Part shown: positions 24,687 to 33,900 of the stretch, piece after piece | Layout of the letters: each line of letters starts with the position of its first letter | Numbering within the stretch: position 1 is the first letter of the stretch | Assembly: GCA_944319875.1 (NCBI GenBank) | Contig: CALUFR010000018.1 | Span: 1 to 42,607, forward strand | Length of the DNA stretch: 42,607 nucleotides | Direction of reading: 5' to 3' | From: an uncultured Bacteroides sp. | GTDB taxonomy: Bacteria; Bacteroidota; Bacteroidia; Bacteroidales; Bacteroidaceae | Translations under genes and position numbers: made by a program | The notes under the pieces: model-generated | What the model saw: only the letters and a program-made list of their open reading frames with translations | The model's database searches: none | What the model was told of the DNA's origin: nothing

Positions 24687-25157
24687 TCAATTGAAATATT
24701 TGCGCAAAAGTTCTATCAACGCAGTGGCCGCCTCGTTGTCCTCGTCCACCTCCACCTCACCGCAAAGCAAAGCCATGGCTTCCTCCAAAGATTGGGCTTC
24801 ACTAAGCTTGGCGAATACACGGTTCATGCGCGCCGCATCGCCGCCAAACAGTTCACGCGTGAAGCGGAACGAGTCGTTCAGGCTGACGGCATGCCGCAAG
24901 TCGGCCGCCGGTTTTATCCGCTCGCCTAATATAATAGATGAAGAAGGCGCCTCCGCTTCCGGCACATCCGCCGCCCGTTCGGGAACCTGAACGTCCGCCT
25001 CGGCAGGCGTCCGGCTGTCCGGTTCCGCAAGTTTTCCCTGCAATTCGTCCAACCGCTGTTCCATCCGGCCGATGCACGCTTTCAGCGTCTCCATTTCCAC
25101 ACGTATGTCATCCAACAATTTCTGCATATCCTCGTTAGCACACTTTGTTAATGCCAC
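24687..25157 (-). CDS. Small coiled-coil protein, conserved hypothetical
   Basis: A 156-residue protein without a signal peptide. Residues about 10-45 form a coiled coil (MQKLLDDIRVEMETLKACIGRMEQRL in two parts). A Pro/Ala/Glu-rich linker follows (about 46-75), then a C-terminal helical domain containing DLRHAVSLNDSFRFTRELF and MNRVFAKLSEAQSLEEAMALL. I recognise it only as a conserved Bacteroides hypothetical; the C-terminal part is well ordered and probably the functional piece. The start may be the internal Met11 (25127), because the first ten residues are unlike the rest. It overlaps the upstream region of divergent tdk and precedes rsmI. Confidence 0.65.
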   Translation of the reverse strand: MALTKCANEDMQKLLDDIRVEMETLKACIGRMEQRLDELQGKLAEPDSRTPAEADVQVPERAADVPEAEAPSSSIILGERIKPAADLRHAVSLNDSFRFTRELFGGDAARMNRVFAKLSEAQSLEEAMALLCGEVEVDEDNEAATALIELLRKYFN

Positions 25158-25206
25158 AAATGTAGAAATAAATAATGAAAAAACACGAGGAAGCCAACAA
25201 AATGAT

Positions 25207-25214
25207 TACTTTTG
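25207..25214 (+). promoter_or_regulatory. -7 promoter element of tdk; fixes the start codon
   Basis: TACTTTTG matches TAnnTTTG and lies 23 bp before the ATG at 25238. An in-frame ATG at 25175 lies upstream of it and would not be transcribed from this promoter, which supports the later start. Confidence 0.55.
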
Positions 25215-25237
25215 CAGGCAATATAATCCCTAAAAGA

Positions 25238-25843
25238 ATGAACGTTTTTTCAGAAGACCACATACAGGAAACCAGCAGGCGGGGACGGATAGAGGTCATC
25301 TGCGGCTCCATGTTCTCGGGCAAGACGGAAGAGCTTATCCGACGCATGAAGCGGGCCAAGTTTGCCAGGCAGCGGGTAGAAATCTTCAAGCCCGCCATCG
25401 ACACGCGCTATTCGGAAGCCGAAGTCGTCTCCCATGACAGCAACGCCATTTCTTCCACTCCCATTGACTCTTCGGGCAGCATTCTGCTGTTCACGTCGGA
25501 GATTGACGTAGTGGGCATCGACGAAGCGCAATTCTTCGACAACGGCCTGATAGACGTCTGCAACCAGCTGGCCAACGACGGCGTACGGGTCATCATCGCG
25601 GGACTCGACATGGACTTCCGCGGCACGCCTTTCGGCCCCATGCCGGGGTTGTGCGCCATCGCTGACGAAGTGACCAAGGTGCATGCCATCTGCGTGAAGT
25701 GCGGACAACTGGCGTCCTTCTCGCACCGGAAGGTGAAGAACGACAAGCAGGTGTTGCTGGGAGAGACGGCCCAATACGAGCCCCTGTGCCGCACCTGCTA
25801 CCTGAAAGCCATCCGGGAAGACAACAACCAACCGACAGAATAA
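25238..25843 (+). CDS. tdk: Thymidine kinase
   Basis: A 201-residue type II thymidine kinase starting [12 protein letters not shown]. An upstream in-frame ATG would add 21 residues not seen in the family. Walker A is GSMFSGKT (23-30). The Walker B-like DEAQFF and lasso-region residues are present. Two zinc-binding CxxC pairs are visible, CVKCG and CRTCY. The enzyme phosphorylates thymidine in the salvage pathway. It is very close to the known Bacteroides thetaiotaomicron protein as I remember it (FSEDHIQET, then [20 protein letters not shown]). It leads a run of plus-strand genes; the next starts 21 bp downstream. Confidence 0.96.
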   Translation: MNVFSEDHIQETSRRGRIEVICGSMFSGKTEELIRRMKRAKFARQRVEIFKPAIDTRYSEAEVVSHDSNAISSTPIDSSGSILLFTSEIDVVGIDEAQFFDNGLIDVCNQLANDGVRVIIAGLDMDFRGTPFGPMPGLCAIADEVTKVHAICVKCGQLASFSHRKVKNDKQVLLGETAQYEPLCRTCYLKAIREDNNQPTE

Positions 25844-25864
25844 TCCTTTTACCTTTTTTCAGCC

Positions 25865-27004
25865 ATGGAACGCAAGAAAATCACTTTCGACAGCTTTATA
25901 CGCGGTGTCATCATAGGCGGCATCATCATCGCTATCCTGATGTTATTGAAACGGCTCAGCGGCGTGCTGCTTCCTTTTTTCATCGCCTGGCTGGCCGCTT
26001 ACCTGATCTATCCGTTGGTCACCTTCTTCCAGCACCGGCTGAAACTGAAGAGCAGGGCGCTTTCCATCTTCCTGGCCCTCCTGCTGGTGGCGGCGGTGGG
26101 CACAGCCGCTTTCTACCTGCTGGTTCCCCCGATGCTGACAGAATTCAGCCGGGTCAAGGACCTGCTCATCACCTATTTCACGGACAGCAGCTACGGAAGC
26201 AACATACCGCGCAGCCTGTCGGACTTCCTGCGGGACAACATCGATCCGGCTCTCATCAAACAATTCTTTCAGGGGAACAGCCTGACGGACATGCTGAAGC
26301 AGGCCTTGCCGCCGATATGGTCTCTGGTCACAGGATCCCTCAACCTGATATACGGGATATTCACGCTCTTTATTGTCCTGCTCTACATCGTGTTCATCCT
26401 GCTGGACTATGAAAGTATTGCGGAAGGATGGCCCCGCCTGCTTCCGACCAAATACCGCCCCTTCCTGACCGGCATCATGAATGACGTGAAGGAAGGCATG
26501 AACAAATACTTCCGCGGGCAGGCGTTCGTGGCGTTGTGTGTAGGCATCCTGTTCAGCATCGGTTTTCTCATCATAGACTTTCCGCTGGCCATCGGCCTCG
26601 GCCTGTTCATCGGTGTCCTCAACCTGGTTCCCTATCTGCAAATCATCGGCTTCATACCGACTATCCTCCTCGCCATCCTGAAAGCGGCTGACACCGGAGG
26701 TAACTTCTGGCTGATACTGGCGGCGGCTCTCGCCGTATTTGCCATCGTACAAGCCATTGAGGACAGCTTCATCGTGCCGCGCGTCATGGGAAAGATAACC
26801 GGGCTGAACCCGGCCATTATCCTTCTCTCACTCTCCGTCTGGGGTTCGCTGATGGGAATGCTGGGCATGATCATCGCCCTCCCGCTCACAACCCTTATGC
26901 TGTCTTATTACCAGCGTTTCATTATAAACAAAGAAAAGATTGGAAGCGCTAATGAAGCTGATAATCAGAAGGAAGAGCCGAAATCAGATGAAAATGCAAA
27001 ATAA
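25865..27004 (+). CDS. AI-2E family transporter (PF01594-type membrane protein)
   Basis: A 379-residue polytopic membrane protein with about eight segments. The first two are GVIIGGIIIAILMLL and LLPFFIAWLAAYLIYPLVTFF. A periplasmic or cytoplasmic loop at about 100-155 follows, then clustered helices to about 355 and a charged, probably disordered tail (NEADNQKEEPKSDENAK). The family signature is in GLFIGVLNLVPYLQIIGFIPTILLA and IEDSFIVPRVMGKITGLNPAIILLSL. Named for E. coli TqsA, but members also act as Na+/H+ antiporters or with unknown substrates, so the transported molecule is not assigned. It probably shares a transcript with tdk. Confidence 0.88.
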   Translation: MERKKITFDSFIRGVIIGGIIIAILMLLKRLSGVLLPFFIAWLAAYLIYPLVTFFQHRLKLKSRALSIFLALLLVAAVGTAAFYLLVPPMLTEFSRVKDLLITYFTDSSYGSNIPRSLSDFLRDNIDPALIKQFFQGNSLTDMLKQALPPIWSLVTGSLNLIYGIFTLFIVLLYIVFILLDYESIAEGWPRLLPTKYRPFLTGIMNDVKEGMNKYFRGQAFVALCVGILFSIGFLIIDFPLAIGLGLFIGVLNLVPYLQIIGFIPTILLAILKAADTGGNFWLILAAALAVFAIVQAIEDSFIVPRVMGKITGLNPAIILLSLSVWGSLMGMLGMIIALPLTTLMLSYYQRFIINKEKIGSANEADNQKEEPKSDENAK

Positions 27005-27019
27005 ATTAGCCGGGAAACA

Positions 27020-27051
27020 TTTGTCCCTTTCAGAAAAAAAGCCTATCTTTG
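27020..27051 (+). promoter_or_regulatory. tRNA-Lys promoter
   Basis: TTTG (27020-27023) and TATCTTTG (27044-27051) with a 20-bp spacer are a full match to the Bacteroidetes consensus, 26 bp before the tRNA 5' end. It is the best promoter match in this part of the window. Confidence 0.85.
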
Positions 27052-27077
27052 CACCCGCTTAAAAGCAAAACAGGTTT

Positions 27078-27150
27078 GATTCGCTAGCTCAGCAGGTAGA
27101 GCACAACACTTTTAATGTTGGGGTCTTGGGTTCGAGCCCCAAGCGAATCA
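27078..27150 (+). tRNA. tRNA-Lys (anticodon TTT)
   Basis: A complete 73-nt cloverleaf: acceptor GATTCGC pairs with GCGAATC, D stem GCTC/GAGC, anticodon stem CAACA/TGTTG with loop CTTTTAA (anticodon TTT), variable loop GGGTC, T stem TTGGG/CCCAA with TTCGAGC, and discriminator A. CCA is not encoded. It has its own promoter and terminator. Confidence 0.97.
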
Positions 27151-27164
27151 CCCAAAAAGACAGG

Positions 27165-27204
27165 AGCCACTGATAAGACGACATTATCAGTGGCTTTCTT
27201 TTTT
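27165..27204 (+). terminator. Terminator after tRNA-Lys
   Basis: A 12-bp perfect stem (AGCCACTGATAA with TTATCAGTGGCT) and 7-nt loop, followed by TTCTTTTTTA. It ends the tRNA transcript 15 nt after the mature 3' end and precedes the MATE gene. Confidence 0.93.
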
Positions 27205-27226
27205 ACTCACAAACAGGTAAAAAACA

Positions 27227-28564
27227 ATGATTAGAAACTGGATACAGACATACGGAGGACACTATCGGGCTCTACTCCAACTGGGAACCCCCATCGTGAT
27301 AGGACAGTTGGGAATGATCATATTGGGCTTTGCCGACACACTGATGATCGGGCACCACAGCACCACGGAGCTGGGAGCCGCCTCCTTTGTGAACAACCTC
27401 TTCAATCTGTGCATCATCTTCAGCACAGGCTTCAGTTATGGGCTGACGCCTATCGTGGGGGCGCTTTACGGCAACAAACGTTTCGCAGAAGCCGGACAGG
27501 CATTGGTATGCAGCTTAACGGCCAATGTCCTGGTATCAGGAGTATTAATCCTGCTGATGGGAATACTCTATCTGAATATCGGATACCTGGGGCAGCCGGA
27601 GGAACTGTTGCCGCTCATCAGGCCCTATTACCTGGTGCTACTGGCGTCACTGCCTTTTGTCCTGCTGTTCAACGGGTTCAAGCAGTTTACGGACGGCATT
27701 ACGGACACCCAGACGGCCATGTGGATACTGCTGGGAGGAAACGCGCTGAACATTGCAGGAAACTATATACTGATTAACGGTAAACTGGGACTGCCCGAAT
27801 TGGGGTTGCTGGGAGCGGGGTTGAGCACATTGATCTCACGCATCGTCATGGTAGGCGTATTTGCACTGATTGTCTGCCGGAGCAACCGTTTTATCCCCTA
27901 TCGGACAGGATTGCGGAAGCTGGGATGGTCATCGGCCGTATTCCGCCGGCTCAATGCCCTGGGATGGCCCGTCGGGCTTCAGATGGGGATGGAAACAGCC
28001 TCGTTCAGCCTCAGCACAATCATGGTGGGATGGCTAGGCACACTGGCACTGGCCTCACACCAAATCATGCTGACCATCTCACAGTTTACGTTCATGATGT
28101 TCTATGGCATGGGAGCGGCAGTGGCCGTGAGGGTAAGCAACTTCAACGGACAACACGACATAAACAATGTACGACGGTCTGCCTATGCAGGCTTCCACCT
28201 CATTGTGGGCATGGGCATTGTCCTGCTGAGTATCATCTTTATTCTCCGAGACCAGGTAGGCTACTGGTTTACAGACAACGCACAGGTGACCGCCATGGTT
28301 TCGGCCCTGTTCTTCCCGTTCCTGGTCTACCAACTGGGGGACGGACTGCAAATCAACTTTGCCAATGCGCTGAGAGGCATTGCAGACGTTAAACCCATGA
28401 TGTTCATTGCGTTTATTGCCTATTTTGTTATATCTTTGCCTGTAGGATATCTCTGCGGATTCGTATTCCACTGGGGATTGCCGGGCGTCTGGATGGCTTT
28501 CCCGTTCGGACTGACCAGCGCCGGGCTGATGCTGTGGCTGAGATTTCGCGCTAAAACCAAGTAG
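27227..28564 (+). CDS. MATE family efflux transporter
   Basis: A 445-residue inner-membrane protein with 12 predicted helices in two related halves. The first half opens LGTPIVIGQLGMIILGFADTLMIGHHSTTELGAA, the usual MATE start. The second half opens LGWPVGLQMGMETASFSLSTIMVGWLGTLALASHQI, its repeat. Members export drugs and other cationic compounds using a Na+ or H+ gradient; NorM-like subfamily by pattern. Substrate is unknown. Only 3 bp separate its stop from the start of the histidine kinase gene, so the two are likely cotranscribed, which might link the exporter to that signalling system, though no proof exists. Confidence 0.92.
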   Translation: MIRNWIQTYGGHYRALLQLGTPIVIGQLGMIILGFADTLMIGHHSTTELGAASFVNNLFNLCIIFSTGFSYGLTPIVGALYGNKRFAEAGQALVCSLTANVLVSGVLILLMGILYLNIGYLGQPEELLPLIRPYYLVLLASLPFVLLFNGFKQFTDGITDTQTAMWILLGGNALNIAGNYILINGKLGLPELGLLGAGLSTLISRIVMVGVFALIVCRSNRFIPYRTGLRKLGWSSAVFRRLNALGWPVGLQMGMETASFSLSTIMVGWLGTLALASHQIMLTISQFTFMMFYGMGAAVAVRVSNFNGQHDINNVRRSAYAGFHLIVGMGIVLLSIIFILRDQVGYWFTDNAQVTAMVSALFFPFLVYQLGDGLQINFANALRGIADVKPMMFIAFIAYFVISLPVGYLCGFVFHWGLPGVWMAFPFGLTSAGLMLWLRFRAKTK

Positions 28565-28567
28565 ACT

Positions 28568-30871
28568 ATGCGTACCAGAACCAACGTTTCACGCGTAAAA
28601 ATCACCCTGGGTTATGCCCTGATGCTGGCAGTGCTGCTGTTTTCCCTGTTTTTCGTCAACCGGGAAATGGGGAACCTCATGACATCGGCGGACAGGGATA
28701 CGCATTGGGAGGACAGCCTGATGACCCTCCTGAAGGAAAAAGACCGGAACACCATCCGCCTGCTGCGTATGCTGAGTGAAGCGAACGACAGCATGCTCTC
28801 CACCAATGACATCCAACAAATCATCGCCCAACACGACACCATCATCATCCGCCAACGGGTGCAACAGCACGTCACAACCCGACATGACACCATCCGGACA
28901 GCCAGTAAAGAAAAGAAAAGTTTCTTCCGCAGGCTGGGGGAAGCATTCTCACCTCCCAAGGAAGACACGACCATACAGATACGCACTTCGACAGAAGTGG
29001 CGATGGACACCGTGTATGATACATACAACCCGGTGGACTCCCTCCAGGAACGCCTGAAGGAAGTGACGCAAAAGAGACAGGAGAAAAACGTAGTGGTGCA
29101 ACGCCGCAAGCGCTACCTGCGCTACCTGGACAGGATGCTGAACGCACGCATCGACAGCTTGCTGAAGGGATATGAGCAAGACATGCTGATAAAAGCACGC
29201 GAGGAAGACAGCCGGCAAGAGAAGGTCAGAGAACATTCAGCACGTATCATCGGCGGCATCGCCGTGGGAGCAGTGCTGCTCTCCGCATTCTTCCTGATTC
29301 TGATCGGACGCGACGTGACCCGCAGTAATCGTTACCGTCGCGAACTGGAAGAAGCACGCCGCAAAGCAGAAGACCTTCTGGAAACCCGCGAAAAACTGAT
29401 GCTGGCCATCACGCACGACTTCAAAGCTCCGCTGGGCTCCATCATGGGCTATGCCGACCTGCTCTCACGGCTGACCGTGGACGAACGCCAACGTTTCTAT
29501 CTGGACAACATGAAAACGTCATCGGAGCACCTATTAAAGCTGGTGGTGGACTTGCTGGACTTCCACCGCCTGGACCTGAATAAGGCGGAGGTGAACCGCG
29601 TCAGCTTCCATCCGGCGCGTCTGCTGGACGAGATAAGAGTGAGCTTTGAGCCACTGACGACCGCCAAAGGGCTGGCTTTATACTGCGAGACGGCGCCCGA
29701 ACTGGAAGGAACTTATATCTGCGACCCGCTACGGCTGCGCCAGATTATCAACAACCTGCTGTCCAACGCCGTGAAGTTCACAGAGAAAGGAAGCATCACT
29801 CTGAAGGCTGGTTACGAACAGCGTCAGCTGGTCGTATCCGTCACAGATACAGGCAAAGGTATAGAGCCGAACGACCGTGAACGCATTTTCCAGGAATTCA
29901 CCCGCCTGCCGGGCGCACAAGGCAAGGAGGGATTCGGCCTCGGCCTTTCCATCGTACGCATGCTGGTGCAGCTGCTGGAAGGAAGCATCGAGGTGGACAG
30001 CACACCGGGACAGGGCAGTACCTTCACGTTGCGTGTGCCCATCTACCCTGTGCAGAACAACAACGACACGGCTGACGACACTGCCCAAACGGAAAAATCA
30101 CCGGCAGGCAGGACCGACGCGCCGGCTCTCCCAATACAAAAGAAAATAATCCTCATCGACGACGACCGCATCCAGCTGACCCTGACCGCCGCCATGCTGA
30201 AACAGAGCGGACTGGAATCTGTATGCTGTCAGCAGGTGGACGAGCTGTTCGAAGCTCTTCGCACCCAAGACTTCGACGTTCTGCTCACCGACGTGCAGAT
30301 GCCCGCCATCAACGGTTTTGATTTGCTGAATTTGCTACGTGCGTCCAACATTCCTCAGGCACGTACCATCCCTGTCATTGCCGTCACAGCCCGTAGCGAC
30401 ATGAAACGCGAGGAGTTCATCGCACACGGATTCTCCGGCTGTTTGCATAAACCGTTCACCGTGGCAGAGCTGTTGGCCGAACTGACGCAAGCTCCCCTAC
30501 CCCAAGAGCGGGAACAAGCCGAACCTACAAAAACAAAGGGAAAGTATAATTTCGCAGCCTTGACCGCATTCACGGATGATGACCCGGAGGCCTCACACTC
30601 CATCCTCGAAAGCTTCGTCAACGAAACACGACTGAACATCGAACGCCTGGAAGAGGCACTGGACAAAGCCGATACCTCAAAAGCGGCGGCCGTGGCCCAC
30701 AAAATGATCCCGCTTTTCATCCTACTGGAAGCGGAGGAACTGGTCGCCATACTCAGGGAACTGGAAGCCTCGGCAGACATTCCTTTCTCGAACGAAATAG
30801 GAAAAAAGATACATGCTGCCTTGCGACAGACCCGGGATGTGTTGAAAAAAGTTCCTCTGCCAAACGACTAA
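28568..30871 (+). CDS. Hybrid sensor histidine kinase with receiver and HPt domains
   Basis: A 767-residue membrane-bound phosphorelay protein. TM1 is about 13-30. The extracytoplasmic part (31-225) is unusually long-helical and charged, with no recognised sensor fold. TM2 is about 227-247. HisKA has His283 in ITHDFKAPLGS. The HATPase domain shows the N box INNLLSN (394-400), G1 DTGKGIEP and G2 GFGLGLSIV. The receiver starts at about 526 (IILIDDD) with phosphoacceptor Asp575 and Lys628. The C-terminal HPt-like four-helix part has His711 in VAHKM. A separate response regulator is not encoded nearby, so its output is unknown. It follows the MATE gene by 3 bp. Confidence 0.92.
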   Translation: MRTRTNVSRVKITLGYALMLAVLLFSLFFVNREMGNLMTSADRDTHWEDSLMTLLKEKDRNTIRLLRMLSEANDSMLSTNDIQQIIAQHDTIIIRQRVQQHVTTRHDTIRTASKEKKSFFRRLGEAFSPPKEDTTIQIRTSTEVAMDTVYDTYNPVDSLQERLKEVTQKRQEKNVVVQRRKRYLRYLDRMLNARIDSLLKGYEQDMLIKAREEDSRQEKVREHSARIIGGIAVGAVLLSAFFLILIGRDVTRSNRYRRELEEARRKAEDLLETREKLMLAITHDFKAPLGSIMGYADLLSRLTVDERQRFYLDNMKTSSEHLLKLVVDLLDFHRLDLNKAEVNRVSFHPARLLDEIRVSFEPLTTAKGLALYCETAPELEGTYICDPLRLRQIINNLLSNAVKFTEKGSITLKAGYEQRQLVVSVTDTGKGIEPNDRERIFQEFTRLPGAQGKEGFGLGLSIVRMLVQLLEGSIEVDSTPGQGSTFTLRVPIYPVQNNNDTADDTAQTEKSPAGRTDAPALPIQKKIILIDDDRIQLTLTAAMLKQSGLESVCCQQVDELFEALRTQDFDVLLTDVQMPAINGFDLLNLLRASNIPQARTIPVIAVTARSDMKREEFIAHGFSGCLHKPFTVAELLAELTQAPLPQEREQAEPTKTKGKYNFAALTAFTDDDPEASHSILESFVNETRLNIERLEEALDKADTSKAAAVAHKMIPLFILLEAEELVAILRELEASADIPFSNEIGKKIHAALRQTRDVLKKVPLPND

Positions 30872-30947
30872 CACAATATTTACGCTGCAGAAAGCCGCTT
30901 TTTTCATCAGAAATTGTTTACTTTGTATTCCAAAAAAACAGCAAATC

Positions 30948-33900
30948 GTGACATCGGAAAAGTCCATAGAAGATACGGCTAAGAAGGAGAAAAAGCCGGG
31001 AAAGTGGTTACGGGCAATGCTTTGGGTGATGCTAACCCCCATCGCCCTATTCATCCTGCTGATGGTGCTGCTCTACATTCCGCCCGTGCAAAACCTCCTG
31101 CGCAAGCAAGCCACTACCCTGGCTTCCGAGGCGACAGGTATGCATATCACCGTTGAGCGCATCGGCCTGCGTTTTCCGCTCAACCTGCTGGTGCAGGGTG
31201 TCAGAGTCTTGCTCCCTGCGGATTCCTTACATACGGGCGACATTCATCCTGATACGCTGCTCAATTTGAACAGTTTGGACGTGCGCATACAAGCCTGGCC
31301 ATTGCTTCAGGGCAAAGTGGAGATCAACAATATCACCCTGACCGATGTTACCGTCAATTCCTCCGACCTGTTGGAAGGCATGCGGATAAAAGGTCATTTA
31401 GGACGTTTCTTCTTAAGAAGCCATGGTATAGACCTTCCGGCCGAGGAAGTGATACTCAACGATGTGGAACTGGAAAATTCGCAAATTCAAGTTCTGTTGA
31501 CGGACACCCTCGCCTCCGAACCTGAAGACACGACTTCAACGCCCATAAAATGGAAGGTGCTTTTACAAAACTTGCATCTGAAGAATATAGCTGCCTCATT
31601 GGCCATGCCGCAAGATACGATGACCTTATCCGCATCCATTACGGAACTGGGCATTATCCATGCTGAAGCAGACTTGGGGAAACAGCTCTACGGCTGGAGG
31701 CGCTTTCTGCTGTCAGGAGCATCGCTCCGCTATGACACGGGAATACGAGAAGTGGCCAAGGGATTTGACGCTTCCCACATTGCCTTGCGTGACATCCGCA
31801 TCGGCATCGACTCTGTCCTTTATCATGGGCGGAATCTGAATGCCATCATCCGGGAAGGCTCCATGAACGAACGTTCAGGCCTCAGCCTCTCATCGCTGAG
31901 CGGACGTATCTGTGCCGATTCCAGCCTGATACGGATACCCAAACTCCATCTGCTTACCCCCCACAGTGAAATCAAGCTGGGAGCGCAAGCCTACTGGAAG
32001 CTCATAGAGAAGCCTACCACCAGCCGCCTATCAGCCTATATCGACGCATACGTAGGCAAGCAGGACGTCATGCTGTTTGCCGACGGTCTGACGGAGAAAT
32101 TCAAGGAAGCATATCCCTTCCGTCCCCTGACGATACGGGCCGGTACGGAAGGCAATCTGAGCCAGATGCAGATTTCACGATTCATGGCAGACCTGCCGGG
32201 AGCTTTTTCCCTGAGGGGAGGAGGCGAATTGTGGCAAGTGACGGACAGTCTGAAACGTGCAGCCAGTTTGGATTTGGAGATGCAGACACAAGAGATCGGT
32301 TTTCTTACCGCCCTGGCCGATTCAACGGACGACGGCAGCCTGACCATTCCCGACAGCATGAATCTGACCGCTCACATCGGGTTGGAGGGAAGTCGCCTGT
32401 CCACTCAACTGAAGCTGAACGAAGGCAAAGGTCTTATGGCGCTGGACGCATCGTATGACCTGACATCGGAAGCCTACCACGCTGACCTAAGCATCGACTC
32501 GCTGCAACTCCAGCACTTTCTGCCCAAAGACAGCCTCTATACCCTAACCATGCATGCAAAGGCCCAAGGAAAAGGTACGGACATCCAATCCCCCCATACC
32601 CGAGCCGACCTGACAGTCAGGTTGGACGGCCTTCAATACGGACATTGGCACCTGTCTGACATCGGTCTGAAAGCCAGTCTGAAATCAGCCTTGGCCACCG
32701 CCCAATTGTCCAGCGACAACAGCCTACTGAGGATGAACGCTGACGCCGGCATACACCTCGGACGAAAATATATGGACGGCCATTTACGAATGGACGTAGC
32801 CGACGTCGGGCTGCATGAGCTGGGACTGATATCCGCTCCACTCACACAACCGATGGCATTCAACCTGGAAGCCGAAGTGAGACGCGACACGGTAAGAATG
32901 GAGATGGAAGCCGGCGACATGAACCTCTGGGTACGTGCCCGAGGCACCGTCAATCACCTGATGGAACAAAGCAACCGGTTTGCCGAAATCCTGATGAAAC
33001 AAATAGAAGACCGCAAGCTGGATCATGCCGCCCTGCGGCGCGCGCTTCCATCGGCAGGCATGTATATCAAGGCAGGTCGGAACAATCCGGCAAATGCGCT
33101 CCTGGCGCAGCATCACATGGGTTTCAACGCGCTGAGACTGAGCTTCGGCTTCACACCGAAGCGGGGCATCAACGGGAGGGCGTCTGTTGAAGGCCTGCGT
33201 ACGGATTCCCTCCAACTGGATACGCTCTACCTGGCCATTCATCAAGATACCACACGCATCAGACTGCAAAGCGGCGTCATCAACACGCCCCGTAATCCAC
33301 AGTTCGCTTTCCGCTCCACCTTGACAGGCGAAATACGAAGCGAGGATGCAGAGCTGACACTGGACTTCGAGGATGACAAAGGCGAGAAAGGCATCCTGTT
33401 TGGCCTCAACGCACGCCCCTTGAGCGAAGGAAACGGCAAAGGGAACGGTGTTTTGCTGAACCTGATACCGGAACATCCCATTATAGCCTACCGCCGATTC
33501 AGCTTTGCAGATCAGGCCAACTGGATCTACCTCCACAAAAACATGCGCGTCTATGCAAATGTAGACATGGATAGCGACGACGGCCTGTGTTTCAAGATGC
33601 TTTCCAACCGTAAAGACACTGTCTCCTTGCAGAACATCAACGTGGAGCTGAGCCGCTTCCGACTGGAGCAGCTGAGCCGGGTCATTCCTTATCTGCCCCA
33701 GATAAGCGGTCTGTTCTCAGCTGAGGCCAACTACATCCAAACCGAGCATTCCCTACAAGTGGCAGCCGAAGCCAACGTACAATCGCTGACTTATGAAAAT
33801 CAGCCTGTAGGTGATATCGGCCTGGGAGCCACCTGGCTGCCAAGCGAGGACAGTACACACTATCTAAGCACTTATCTCCTCTTCAACAACCAAGATGTAC

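Noticed and set aside
25175-25237. Upstream start of tdk adding 21 residues
   Set aside because: The extension contains the -7 promoter element and is absent from the family's N-terminus as I know it.
27078-27204. tRNA-Lys as an integration site
   Set aside because: No repeat of the tRNA 3' end is seen elsewhere in the window and no integrase is adjacent; the flanks are ordinary core genes.
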